Source: Pollenia angustigena
Taxonomy: Eukaryota > Arthropoda > Insecta > Diptera > Polleniidae
Assembly (NCBI GenBank): GCA_930367215.1
Contig: OV884060.1
Coordinates: 173,983,253 to 174,047,252, forward strand
DNA: 64,000 nt
Direction: 5' to 3'
Shown: piece after piece, positions 1 to 10,531 of the stretch
Numbering within the stretch: position 1 is the first letter of the stretch
How the letters are laid out: each line of letters begins with the position of its first letter
Position numbers and translations under genes: made by a program
Notes under the pieces: generated by a model
Seen by the model: only the letters and a program-made list of their open reading frames with translations
Databases searched by the model: none
Told to the model about the DNA's origin: nothing

Positions 1-689
1 TTTGGATAAAGGGCGTATAGGTTATTGTAGCCCTGTCCATAGTCTTCATTTTCCATTAGGTTTGATTCCCTGCGATCGAAGGGTTTGGACACAGTGGCCA
101 TATCCCTCACACAGCACTTTCAAGAGAATTTCACACTAAGTCAAATTTTCAAAAATGTATAAAAATTTTCACAAATACAATTTGCATAAAGTGCTTATAG
201 GTTATTGTAGCTTATAGGTTATTGTAGCCCTGTCCATAGTCTTCATTTTCCATTAGGTTTGATTCCCTGCGTTTGGACACAGTGGCCATATCCCTCACAC
301 AGCACTTTCAAGAGAATTTCACTCTAAGTCAAATTTTCAAAAATGTATAAAAATTTTCATAAATACAATTTGGATAAAGTGCTTATAGGTTATTGTAGCC
401 CTGTCCATAGTCTTCATTTTCCATTAGGTTTGATTACCTGCGATCGAAGGGTTTGGACACAGTGGCCATATCCCTCACACATCACTTTCAAGAGAATTTC
501 ACTCTAAGTCAAATTTTCAAAAATGTATAAAAATTTTCACAAATACAATTTGGATAAAGTGCTTATAGGTTATTGTAGCCCTGTCCATAGTCTTCATTTC
601 CGTTAGGTTTGATTCCCTGCGATCGAAGGGTTTGGACACAGTGGCCATATCCCTCACACAGCACTTTCAAGAGAATTTCACTCTAAGTC
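1..689. repeat. 180-bp satellite array, left block
   Basis: Head-to-tail copies of the 180-bp satellite monomer, cut by the window start. Landmarks in each monomer are ATACAATTTGGATAAAG, CCCTGTCCATAGTCTTCATT, CTGCGATCGAAGGG, and CACAGCACTTTCAAGAG. This block carries the same variant series (GGGCGTATAG, a 17-bp duplication, a 9-bp deletion in CTGCGTTTGGAC) that recurs at about 2413 and 3501, so it is a further copy of the 1088-bp higher-order unit. It ends at CTCTAAGTC where the Jockey-like fragment starts. No coding function is supported. Confidence 0.97.
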
Positions 690-1319
690 GTTTATACTTC
701 CACGCTTTATAGCCGCTACGTAAAACGAATTTTCACCTATCACCGATATCAAACTCTTTATGAGCTCATTTGAATTTTGCTCCCTTAGATATATCGGAGG
801 AGGCTTGGATGGTTTAATGACGTTTGGTGCTTCAGAGGATTCATCCTCCAGAATTGCAAAACGATTCTGAGTATTTATTTTATCAAAAGATGGTACTTTT
901 GAGGCCGAAGCAACTGCTGCAGAGGTAGGGCTGCGTCCCCGTTTAAGCACTGTTATGTACCAGTCCATACCAACTTGTACTGTAGGCTTTTGACAACTTT
1001 TTACAGGGGGTTTTCCATTGCATTTGTGTTTGAGTTCATGGTATCATTTCCCACTAAATTTGTTTTTGACGTCACGGCAATACTTGCTGGGCTGGCAACA
1101 CTTGTCACCAAATCTAGTTGTAGTTTTTTTAATGAGTCACTATCCACTGTTTTTGTAAACACCGAGGGTGATAGGGAACGTGTTCGAGTAATTGGCTTAG
1201 CCGTTAAATAGTTTATATTGTTTTGTTTTATTTATTTCTGCATTATTTTCATTTGCATTAACTAAAACGTAAACGTTTCTTTCATTTTGTCTTAGTGTTG
1301 TTTCACTGTTCGTACTCAT
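690..1319 (-). pseudogene. Jockey-like ORF1 (Gag) N-terminal part, frameshifted and truncated
   Basis: In active elements this protein is an RNA-binding Gag-like nucleoprotein. The frame opens at ATG 1319-1317 (residues MSTNSETTLRQ), but Gag-like sequence continues only by switching reading frame twice, near 1210-1240 and near 1000. The last segment (968 down to 690) contains PPPIYLRE followed by IGENSFYV, the conserved stretch found in Jockey-type Gags just before the RNA-recognition-like region. A Ser/Thr-rich segment (RTRSLSPS) lies upstream. The zinc knuckles expected at the C-terminus are absent because the element ends in satellite DNA. With two frameshifts and a missing C-terminus it cannot make a normal protein. 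The family call rests on one motif and its general layout. Confidence 0.68.
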
Positions 1320-1659
1320 GCAAAGAGTTGTTTTTGTTTTTCACCGTTTTGCTTTGCTCTTAATATTTTTATTATTTATTGTATTTTACAACAACAAAAA
1401 AAAAATAAGAAATTTAAACTTAAATGTTTTTGTTCAAAATATGTACACACATGTATGAACATGCATACGTACATATATATTTTTACTATTTTGTTTTATT
1501 TAATTTTATCGTTTTAATTGTTCACTATAATGTTAAATAACAAAATATATTATTTATTTTTAAGCGTCCATTCGCTTCTTATATTAAAAAGTCAAATGTG
1601 ATTAATTGATAGTTCAAATCGTATGCGGGTTTAAAAATACACGTCTGTATCACAACAAA
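690..1659 (-). mobile_element. Jockey-clade non-LTR retrotransposon fragment, 5' end kept, 3' end missing
   Basis: A 970-bp non-satellite insert read on the minus strand. From its 5' side it holds an AT-rich leader (1659 down to 1320), then the beginning of an ORF1/Gag reading frame (ATG at 1319-1317), and it stops abruptly in mid-ORF at 690. There is no poly(A) tail, ORF2 or target-site duplication, and about 26 bp of the interrupted satellite monomer is missing at the right junction. Typical dead non-LTR copies are 5'-truncated, so keeping the 5' end and losing the 3' end is unusual. It points to a later rearrangement such as unequal exchange or deletion. Assignment to the Jockey clade comes from the Gag motif; the exact family is unknown. 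Confidence 0.72.
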
Positions 1660-4600
1660 TCACAAATACAATTTGGATAAAGTGCTTATAGGTTATTGTA
1701 GCCCTGTCCATAGTCTTCATTTTCCATTAGGTTTGATTCCCTGCGATCGAAGGGTTTGGACACAGTGGCCATATCCCTCACACAGCACTTTCAAGAGAAT
1801 TTCACTCTAAGTCAAATTTTCAAAAATGTATAAAAATTTTCACAAATACAATTTGGATAAAGTGCTTATAGGTTATTGTAGCTTATAGGTTATTGCAGCC
1901 CTGTCCGTAGTCTTCATTTTCCATTAGGTTTGATTCCCTGCGATCGAAGGGTTTGGATACAGTGGCCCTCACACAGCACTTTCAAGAGAATTTCACTCTA
2001 AGTCAAATTTTCAAAAATGTATAAAAATTTTCGCAAATACAATTTGGATAAAAAGCTTATAGTTTATTGTAGCCCTGTCCATAGTCTTCATTTTTCATTA
2101 GGTTTGATTCCCTGCGATCGAAGGGTTTGGACACAGTGGCCATATCCCTCACACAGCACTTTCAAGAGAATTTCACTCTAAGTCAAATTTTCAAAAATGT
2201 ATAAAAATTTTCACAAATACAATTTGGATAAAGTGCTTATAGGTTATTGTAGCCCTGTTCATAGTCTTCATTTTCCATTAGGTTTGATTCCCTGCGATCG
2301 AAGGGTTTGGACACAGTGGCCATATCCCTCACACAGCACTTTCAAGAGGATTTCACACTAAGTCAAATTTTCAAAAATTTATAAAAATTTTCACAAATAC
2401 AATTTGGATAAAGGGCGTATAGGTTATTGTAGCCCTGTCCATAGTCTTCATTTTCCATTAGGTTTGATTCCCTGCGATCGAAGGGTTTGGACACAGTGGC
2501 CATATCCCTCACACAGCACTTTCAAGAGAATTTCACACTAAGTCAAATTTTCAAAAATGTATAAAAATTTTCACAAATACAATTTGCATAAAGTGCTTAT
2601 AGGTTATTGTAGCTTATAGGTTATTGTAGCCCTGTCCATAGTCTTCATTTTCCATTAGGTTTGATTCCCTGCGTTTGGACACAGTGGCCATATCCCTCAC
2701 ACAGCACTTTCAAGAGAATTTCACTCTAAGTCAAATTTTCAAAAATTTATAAAAATTTTCATAAATACAATTTGGATAAAGTGCTTATAGGTTATTGTAG
2801 CCCTGTCCATAGTCCTCATTTTCCATTAGGTTTGATTCCCTGCGATCGAAGGGTTTGGACACAGTGGCCATATCCCTCACACAGCACTTTCAAGAGAATT
2901 TCACTCTAAGTCAAATTTTCAAAAATGTATAAAAATTTTCACAAATACAATTTGGATAAAGTGCTTATAGGTTATTGTAGCCCTGTCGATAGTCTTCATT
3001 TTCCATTAGGTTTGATCCCCTGCGATCGAAGGGTTTGGACACAGTGGCCATATCCCTCACACAGCACTTTCAAGAGAATTTCACTCTAAGTCAAATTTTC
3101 AAAAATGTATAAAAATTTTCGCAAATACAATTTGGATAAAAAGCTTATAGTTTATTGTAGCCCTGTCCATAGTCTTCATTTTTCATTAGGTTTGATTCCC
3201 TGCGATCGAAGGGTTTGGACACAGTGGCCATATCCCTCACACAGCACTTTCAAGAGAATTTCACTCTAAGTCAAATTTTCAAAAATGTATAAAAATTTTC
3301 ACAAATACAATTTGGATAAAGTGCTTATAGGTTATTGTAGCCCTGTTCATAGTCTTCATTTTCCATTAGGTTTGATTCCCTGCGATCGAAGGGTTTGGAC
3401 ACAGTGGCCATATCCCTCACACAGCACTTTCAAGAGGATTTCACACTAAGTCAAATTTTCAAAAATTTATAAAAATTTTCACAAATACAATTTGGATAAA
3501 GGGCGTATAGGTTATTGTAGCCCTGTCCATAGTCTTCATTTTCCATTAGGTTTGATTCCCTGCGATCGAAGGGTTTGGACACAGTGGCCATATCCCTCAC
3601 ACAGCACTTTCAAGAGAATTTCACACTAAGTCAAATTTTCAAAAATGTATAAAAATTTTCACAAATACAATTTGCATAAAGTGCTTATAGGTTATTGTAG
3701 CTTATAGGTTATTGTAGCCCTGTCCATAGTCTTCATTTTCCATTAGGTTTGATTCCCTGCGTTTGGACACAGTGGCCATATCCCTCACACAGCACTTTCA
3801 AGAGAATTTCACTCTAAGTCAAATTTTCAAAAATGTATAAAAATTTTCATAAATACAATTTGGATAAAGTGCTTATAGGTTATTGTAGCCCTGTCCATAG
3901 TCCTCATTTTCCATTAGGTTTGATTCCCTGCGATCGAAGGGTTTGGACACAGTGGCCATATCCCTCACACAGCACTTTCAAGAGAATTTCACTCTAAGTC
4001 AAATTTTCAAAAATGTATAAAAATTTTCACAAATACAATTTGGATAAAGTGCTTATAGGTTATTGTAGCCCTGTCGATAGTCTTCATTTTCCATTAGGTT
4101 TGATCCCCTGCGATCGAAGGGTTTGGACACAGTGGCCATATCCCTCACACAGCACTTTCAAGAGAATTTCACTCTAAGTCAAATTTTCAAAAATGTATAA
4201 AAATTTTAACAAATACAATTTGGATAAAGTGCTTATAGGTTATTGTAGCCCTGTCCATAGTCTTCATTTTCCATTAGGTTTGATCCCTGCGATCGAAGGG
4301 TTTGGACACAGTGGCCATATCCCTCACACAGCACTTTCAAGAGAATTTCACTCTAAGTCAAATTTTCAAAAATGTATAAAAATTTACACAAATACAATTT
4401 GGATAAAGTGCTTATAGGTTATTGTAGCCCTGTCCATAGTCTTCATTTTCCATTAGGTTTGATTCCCTGCGATCGAAGGGCTTGGACACAGTGACCATAT
4501 CCCTCACACGGCACTTTCAAGAGAATTTCACTCTAAGTCAAATTTTCAAAAATGTATAAAAATTTTCACAAATACAATTTGGATAAAGTGCTTATAGGTT

Positions 4601-4915
4601 ATTGTAGCCCTGTCCATAGTCTTCATTTTACATTAGGTTTGATTCCCTGCGATCGAAGGGTTTGGACACGGTGGCCATATCCCTCACACAGCACTTTCAA
4701 GAGAATTTCACTCTAAGTCAAATTTTCAAAAATGTTTAAAAATTTTCACAAATACAATTTGGATAAAGTGCTTATAGGTTATTGTAGCTTATAGGTTATT
4801 GTAGCCCTGTCCATAGTCTTCATTTTCCATTAGGTTTGATTCCCTGCGATCGAAGGGTTTGGACACAGTAGCCATATCCCTCACACAGCACGTTCAAGAG
4901 AATTTCACTCTAAGT
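1660..4915. repeat. 180-bp satellite array with a 1088-bp six-monomer higher-order unit
   Basis: Satellite monomers resume inside a monomer at TCACAAATACAATTTGG. Diagnostic variants recur at exactly 1088 bp: AAAAAGCTTATAG at about 2041 and 3129, and GGGCGTATAGG at 2413 and 3501. 1088 equals six 180-bp monomers plus one 17-bp duplication minus one 9-bp deletion, and both indels are visible in each copy. The block ends with AAGT at 4912-4915, which is the left copy of the LTR element's target-site duplication. The short ORFs that run across monomers are a by-product of the 60-codon period. Confidence 0.96.
4912..4915. other. Target-site duplication AAGT, left copy
   Basis: The satellite reads CTCTAAGTC in intact monomers. 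Here AAGT is followed by the LTR start TGTGAGGACC, and AAGT recurs at 20087-20090 after the LTR end GTTACA. This gives a 4-bp duplication, as expected of Ty3/gypsy integrases, and fixes both element boundaries. Confidence 0.92.
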
Positions 4916-5752
4916 TGTGAGGACCTGCACTTATTCTTATTTCCATCAGTTAAAGTATTTATTTTTTTTAAAGAAAAAAAAAAAAAAAAAATCAAATTGT
5001 TCAAGTTAACTTTGATTTAAATGTAAAAATTTTTCAATAAATTTTTCATTTTAAAACAAAAATTTGACTGAAAAGTTACTGAAATATTTTGCTCATAAAA
5101 ATTGTGATTTCCAAATATTTTTCGCTTAAGATAAAATTTTGTTGGATAAGCATCAAGAGCGTGTTATAGAAGGTAATATATCTGAACTGTTATTAACTAA
5201 ATTAGATTTTGTCTAAACCAAATTTTAATTAGTTTGCAGATTTCAATAACTGACAGTTTAAAGAGCTCTGCAAATTTGTATTTATCTTATCAATATAAAG
5301 CTTAAGTGATTATTTTTTTTTTAAACCCAACCAGACTATTTGCAACTGAAGTTATTTTATTTGAGTCTTGGGAGAAATATTGGTTTAATTGCTGACAACT
5401 TCGACGATAATATATATATATATTTAGTCTGCTTATTTGGACGGCATCTTACAACTTGTTTTTTTTTTTTGCACTAGGATTTGCCTGAACGGAATATTCA
5501 GAGGAGAACATACGTAGAACGTTAATATAAATTTTCTACTAAATTTTCAGTTAATTTGAAGGGGGGAAAATGGAAAACTATTTCGACGAAAACCGCGTAC
5601 TGATTTTAACAGTTATTTAAAATAATGAATAACTTTGAATCCTTATCCTAGAATATACTCATAAACATACTTACCTTTGCAAAATACATTAACACTTTTC
5701 TTATATAAATAATATATTTACTTAAAACCTCCAAACATTTCTAACGACAACC

Positions 5753-5788
<36 letters not shown>

Positions 5789-6554
5789 GAAATTGAATTC
5801 AGAGTTTAAAGATAAAAAGGTGGGAAACCTTTCTCTGACTATTATGACAACAGGCCTGCGGTCATCGGAACGAGATTTTGGTGAGTTAACTTTTTTATAT
5901 TTGAATTCAATAAACAAAAACAATTCAGTCATTGTTAAATAAATAAGATTGAAATTTTAACAACATCCTTTTTTTTGGTAATTGGCTATTATTTAATAGG
6001 AAAATATTAAATATACATACTTACATAAATTATATTAATAAGATTTGGTTTTCTTTATTTTTTTACCCACTTAAATAATAGTTAAAAATAAATATTAATA
6101 TCTTAATTAATAAAATAAATTATTTATATATATTATTTATATCGTAAAATACTTGAGTTAAAGTTTCAAAATTATTTTGTTTTTTTTTGTGTTAGAAATT
6201 TTGATATGCTTACACACATATAATTCTAATAATTTTGCATCACTTACTAAATACTGTGTTATGAATTTCGTTTGTTGGTCATTTTTTTTTTATTTTATGT
6301 TAAATACATTAAGCAATAACTACTACATTTCAATAAAATAAAATATGTACGTTATAAATATGAAATTTTAAGTTGTTTTAAAATCATTTTACGAAACATT
6401 TAAGTACCAAAAGTTAGAGTTGAAGTGGGCTATTCAAGAAAATAGAATGAGTAGCATAGGTCATGGGTGGGTAAAGAAAAGGAGATAAGCAACATCATTG
6501 TTCTCTTTAACCCTAGTCGAACGGAAGAATATTACAACGTTAAAAGACGGTACA

Positions 6555-6568
6555 GGTACAATTGTACC
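6555..6568. repeat. Palindrome GGTACAATTGTACC, left subterminal copy
   Basis: Perfect 14-bp palindrome 44 bp inside the left end of piggyBac-type element 1. Identical copies lie at 8236-8249 and 8425-8438. Subterminal repeats in piggyBac elements are commonly transposase-binding sites; that role is inferred here. Confidence 0.85.
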
Positions 6569-6790
6569 TACATAGAATTTTCACTATAAATAAGACTTTT
6601 CACCGTTAATAAGTTAAATCATTACAGATTATTTTCTAAAATAAAGTCATCATTTACTTTAATAATTAAATATTTTTAAGCACACATTTTAGAAATATGT
6701 ATGTACTTTTAAATTTGAATATAGTAACGTCAACTTCTAATAATGTTAAAATAAGGAATCACTTCAATAAACCTGTTTCAAAAAAGAGTC

Positions 6791-8040
6791 GTGTTTTGTT
6801 TGTACCGCTTACTTTCTAATAATAACATTTCTTTTTCAGAAAAAGAAATTTTCAAGTCAGTTTTTACTCCAGAAAAAGCAAAAACAGTCTGCGAAGCTTA
6901 TAACAATAAGACAGCAAAAATGTTTCCTAATTCTTCTGAAACAGTTCCCAAAAAAACATTTCAGCCATTTACCGAAACTGAATTTCATACATTTAAAAAC
7001 TGCAGTCAATGTAGAAAAACTGTTATTTCTTCCACTTCTTCATTTGTCATTGGCCAGAAAAAAGCTGTTTCTTTCCTCTGATTCATTAAATGTAAACAGT
7101 CGCTGTCAAGCCAACTTAAAAAGCGTTGGTTGAAAGTTTTTGTTTTCGACTGCAGTTTTTTAAATCCTGATTTCTTTTACATCTGCCATATGAATGCATC
7201 ACAATCGATGAGCAACTGTTACCATTTAGATGCCATACTAAGTTAATAAATATATCCCCTCTAAACCGGCTAAGTATGGCTTTAAGATTTTCTGGGCTTG
7301 TGACTCAACGAATGCTTGCCCACTACAAGGCCACATTTATACTGGAAATTCAAAAGACGGTCCACGGCAAACGAATATTGTAGAAAGAACTGTACTTGAC
7401 CTAGTTGAATTGTATAAAGGATCTGGAAGAAATGTAGTGACAGATAATTTGTTTACGTCCTTAGAACTAGCTAAGAAATCAAATTCTTGAAATATGACAT
7501 TAGTTGGGATAGTAAGAAAAAATAAGAAGTTCCTGCCAAACAATATGCAGCCTACAAAGACCGGCCTATTTATTCAACCAACTTTGTCTACAACAGTACG
7601 ACAGGAGAAGTTGGAAACACACTATTACCAAGCCATAATAATCAAATACTTCAACAAAACTAAAGGTGGAGTTAATGTAATAGATAAAATGTTACGCTAT
7701 TTTATAATATGACTGGCGTCACTGCCTTAGCTTCTAACGTAATAAGTAGAGAACATCATCAAAGGTACATGGCAAAAGATCAGCACATATAGTTTGAGAT
7801 CTATCCATGCAGCTTCGTATGCCAGCAGTTGAACAACGTAGCAGCAACGAATTAATTGCATGTAAATAGTTTGCACAAGGAACTATAGAAATGGTCCTGG
7901 GACAGCTAATAGCAGCAGCGCCAAATCTGGAAGCTGGTTCCAAAGTACCTTATGGTAGACGTGTAGCATTTCCAGTTGTTATGTTTTCCAAAGTGAGAAA
8001 CGTATACAATGTAAGACTAGAAAGTAATGTGTATCTGCGA
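6791..8040 (+). pseudogene. piggyBac-type transposase remnant (element 1)
   Basis: The intact protein would be a DDD transposase cutting and pasting the element at TTAA in the nucleus. Recognisable pieces appear in order but in different frames. They are PFTETEFHTF (about 6970), TIDEQLLPFR (about 7201), KPAKYGFKIFWACDST with the first catalytic Asp (about 7264), VVTDNLFTSLELA with the second (about 7434), VGIVRKNKKFLP (about 7503), and KTKGGVNVIDKM with the third (about 7660). A stop codon follows KKSNS near 7488, with frame changes near 7081-7260 and after 7690. The C-terminal part is barely recognisable and the terminal zinc-binding domain is not visible. All three catalytic aspartates survive as residues, but no continuous protein can be made. 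Confidence 0.88.
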
Positions 8041-8235
8041 GAAACCTGTTTGCGACAAACACTTAACTCAAAATACAACATACATATCACGCACACAAAT
8101 TCAATAAATATATTTCTAATTTCTAATGTTAATTTAAGTGTTCATGTATATTGCAGCGTATTTATAAAAGATATATACACAATAAAATTAATTTTAATTC
8201 GCTTTCTTTGTTTATGTTCATATAAGATATATGAA

Positions 8236-8249
8236 GGTACAATTGTACC
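8236..8249. repeat. Palindrome GGTACAATTGTACC, internal right copy
   Basis: Same 14-bp palindrome, about 207 bp from the right end of piggyBac-type element 1, just downstream of the transposase remnant. Confidence 0.85.
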
Positions 8250-8424
8250 TTGTCAGCCTTTTAAGGGTGTGAAATCAACTTATCCTTATAAAATAGGTAA
8301 GACATTGACATATTTTCCTGAAATTTCAAAAATATGAATCTTAATCAATGGCTTGAAGATGTCACAGAAGTTCAGATATCGCCTATTTGCAGAAAAAAAA
8401 TTATTGCAATTTAAAAACGGAAAA

Positions 8425-8438
8425 GGTACAATTGTACC
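8425..8438. repeat. Palindrome GGTACAATTGTACC, right subterminal copy
   Basis: Same palindrome 18 bp inside the right end, next to the terminal inverted repeat of piggyBac-type element 1. Confidence 0.85.
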
Positions 8439-8634
8439 TGTTCCGTCCGACTAGGGTTAAGCCAAACTTCCTTCCGAATTTTTTTTTATGTTTTATTTCC
8501 TAATTATTAGTTCGTTTATTTAGATTACAGTTATTTTGTTTTATTTATTATACAAATGTATCTTCTTTGATTTTATTGCCACCTAAGTTTTAATTATAAA
8601 GTAATGATTGTTCATGTTTGGAGGAATAAAGAAT

Positions 8635-8640
8635 CACCCC
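8635..8640 (+). terminator. AATAAA polyadenylation signal in 5' LTR
   Basis: AATAAA in GAGGAATAAAGAATC, 72 bp before the 5' LTR end and conserved at 19999-20004 in the 3' LTR. It probably defines the R/U5 polyadenylation region; the function of the 3' copy is inferred from position. Confidence 0.55.
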
Positions 8641-8720
8641 ATTTTCTGACGAGCTTAGCTGGTGTTAAAGGTAGCATACATTCCGAAAATATGGAACTCA
8701 GGAATCGTTACATAATTAAA

Positions 8721-8738
8721 TGGCGCCCAACGTGGGGC
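8721..8738 (+). promoter_or_regulatory. Primer-binding site for tRNA-Lys
   Basis: TGGCGCCCAACGTGGGGC lies 8 bp after the 5' LTR end. It is complementary to the 3' end of insect tRNA-Lys(CUU) including CCA (recalled sequence, acceptor and T-arm), with no mismatch over 18 bases. It would prime minus-strand cDNA synthesis. The spacer TAATTAAA between LTR and site is slightly longer than usual. Confidence 0.88.
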
Positions 8739-9331
8739 ACAGCAAAATACGGATTTCATTAGTTTATAACTGGTGAGAAATATACATGTATAAATTTAAA
8801 ATTTTCATCGTGCTGTTGCTTCAAAATTTTAAGTACAATAAATACATATGTTTATGTTTTTTTTTTTTTTATTTTACATTAACATTTTGGAATTTTTGAA
8901 TTTTAATTTCATAACATTTCCAAATGTTAAGTCAGATATAGTTTGTAACTATACTTTAGTGTTGAGTTGTTGTTTGAGATTTAGAATTTTGGGAAATTAT
9001 CTTCGAAATTTTACTCACAACTTCTTTTCGCATGTTTTTGGCTTTATATTTTCATTTCCTAAAACTAATATTCATTGTGGATTATGATGGAGATTTTTGT
9101 TTCTGATTTAAAAGTCGGTTACTTACTCTCATAATAAACTTGAATCACCTATGTTTTTTTAGTTTTGAGTTTCTTTTAATTTTATTTTCTTTTGGAAGTT
9201 TTGGTATTTTTTTTATATATTTAGTATCTGATTTTTGGTATTTGATGGAGTAGTAAAATGTAAATCAATTCAATTTTTTTTTTGCAAATTTTAATAATTT
9301 CATAAAATGGTCTTGACAAGGTCAGGAAAAT
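8739..9331 (+). other. LTR element untranslated leader
   Basis: About 590 bp of T-rich sequence between the primer-binding site and gag. A short open frame at 8848-9087 is T-rich and hydrophobic with no recognisable domain, so I do not treat it as a gene. The packaging signal and any leader structure would be expected here, but none can be shown by eye. Confidence 0.6.
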
Positions 9332-10531
9332 TTGAATGAAATGGAAAGACCGGCTAACGTAAGTTTTACGGTTAATTTAGATCAGGATAATACAACTCAA
9401 AGGACACAAACTAAACAGACAGATCGTCTTAGAGGTAGACCAGGACCACGGAACTTGGATTCTTCATTGAATGAACAAGGTGATAGTATTCGTGTGAGAG
9501 AAATAGTTTCTGAATCGTTAAACAGTTTTCGCAGTGAAATTACAAATTTGATTTCCAACGAAATTCGGTCAATGTTTCAGAATCTGAATTTACAATCGAA
9601 TTCTAATAATTCTAATGCTTTGAACACAAATTACTCGGACATGACAACACCGGAACGTGAGAATATAGATTCATCGAATTATCCCGGTAGGACCAACCCC
9701 GATTCAACCCAAGAATATTTTTCTGCAGAAAAGGTTCTGAATATTATACGTAATTGGAAGATACAATTTAGTGGGAACAATAATGAGATGACGGTGGACG
9801 AGTTTATTTACCGCGTCAATATATTGACTACGAACAATTTAAGGGGAAATTTTCAACTACTGTGCAAACATGCACATAGCTTGTTTGAGGGAAGGGCGCT
9901 GGTATGGTTTTGGCGTTTTCACCGACAACACGATGATGACATAGATTGGATAACTTTGACAAATGCTCTGAGAAGACAGTACAAAGTAGACTATAATGAT
10001 TTAGACATTTTAGAAGACATAAGACGACGAAAACAAAAACAGAACGAAAATTTTGATGATTATTTAGACGTAATTTCGTCAATGACCGATAAATTGAAAA
10101 CATCAATTACTGACCGTGATATGTGTGAAATGTTAATGAGAAATTTGAAAAATGAAATTAGGCATGAGCTTCTTCATTTAGAGGTTACCAGTGTTTCTCA
10201 ATTACGTCGTGAGGTGAGAAAACATGAAAAGTTTATGAAGGAAGTTCATGCAATTGAATCTCGTAGGACGACGAAAAGTCATGTTTCGGAATTAACTGTA
10301 AAAGACGAAAAGGACTCTGCTAATGCGTTAATGGACGGCAACGATGAGGTTTATGCAATTCAGAATTTGAGGTGTTGGAATTGTGACAAACCTGGTCATA
10401 CGTACATTGACTGCATGGACACCAGACGAGTGTTTTGTTACGGTTGCGGTGTAAGGGATGTTTATAGGCCAACATGCCCCAACTGCAGTAGAAAACCGGG
10501 AAACGCTCAAAAGGATGTCCGACGGAAATAG
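9332..10531 (+). CDS. gag: LTR retrotransposon Gag polyprotein
   Basis: A 399-residue Gag, the structural protein that would assemble virus-like particles and bind the element RNA in the cytoplasm. The N-terminal ~130 residues are polar and Arg/Gln/Asn-rich. Residues about 135-310 form a capsid-like region (FSGNNNEMTVDEFIYRV, then ALVWFWRF, then DLDILEDIRRRKQKQNENF). From Cys348 comes a canonical zinc knuckle, CWNCDKPGHTYIDC (CX2CX4HX4C), followed by a second Cys cluster, CYGC then CPNC. The start follows the long leader and gives an uninterrupted frame. pol continues in the -1 frame with an overlap of about 40 bp upstream of the stop (10489-10531). A shift at CAAAAG would be plausible but is not proven. 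Unlike pol, gag is intact. Confidence 0.9.
   Translation: MNEMERPANVSFTVNLDQDNTTQRTQTKQTDRLRGRPGPRNLDSSLNEQGDSIRVREIVSESLNSFRSEITNLISNEIRSMFQNLNLQSNSNNSNALNTNYSDMTTPERENIDSSNYPGRTNPDSTQEYFSAEKVLNIIRNWKIQFSGNNNEMTVDEFIYRVNILTTNNLRGNFQLLCKHAHSLFEGRALVWFWRFHRQHDDDIDWITLTNALRRQYKVDYNDLDILEDIRRRKQKQNENFDDYLDVISSMTDKLKTSITDRDMCEMLMRNLKNEIRHELLHLEVTSVSQLRREVRKHEKFMKEVHAIESRRTTKSHVSELTVKDEKDSANALMDGNDEVYAIQNLRCWNCDKPGHTYIDCMDTRRVFCYGCGVRDVYRPTCPNCSRKPGNAQKDVRRK

Larger units (their letters stand above)
6511..8456 (+). mobile_element. piggyBac-type DNA transposon 1, decayed
   Basis: 1946-bp element flanked on both sides by TTAA (6507-6510 and 8457-8460). Terminal inverted repeats begin CCCTAGTCGAACGGAA on the left and, read inward from the right, CCCTAGTCGGACGGAA. 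The undisturbed target, CTCTTTAAGCC, is preserved in the 3' LTR at about 19821-19831, which proves the insertion. Subterminal copies of the palindrome GGTACAATTGTACC occur at both ends. Internally there is a broken transposase frame. TTAA specificity, CCY termini and transposase motifs together identify the piggyBac superfamily. The element postdates the host LTR element. Confidence 0.94.
4916..8712 (+). repeat. 5' LTR, interrupted by a piggyBac-type transposon
   Basis: Starts TGTGAGGACC and ends GAATCGTTACA; the same sequence returns at 13912-20086. Without the insertion at 6511-8456 and its duplicated TTAA, the LTR is about 1847 bp, very long for a gypsy-type element. It is AT-rich with no gene. 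It contains a run of about 31 A near 5757-5787 and a purine tract at 5558-5570. An AATAAA at 8635-8640 is the likely polyadenylation signal, close to the 3' edge. Differences from the 3' LTR that I spotted are scattered single substitutions and homopolymer lengths, roughly 1 percent by eye, which suggests a fairly recent insertion. Confidence 0.92.

Noticed and set aside
975..1211. Plus-strand 78-codon open frame
   Set aside because: It is antisense to the Jockey-like Gag frames and has no recognisable domain.
5741..5932. Minus-strand 63-codon frame with poly-Phe
   Set aside because: Caused by the A run at about 5757-5787 read in antisense inside the LTR.
8848..9087. 79-codon hydrophobic open frame in the LTR element leader
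   Set aside because: T-rich composition alone gives Phe/Leu-rich translation; there is no homology I can recognise, and it lies in the untranslated leader before gag.
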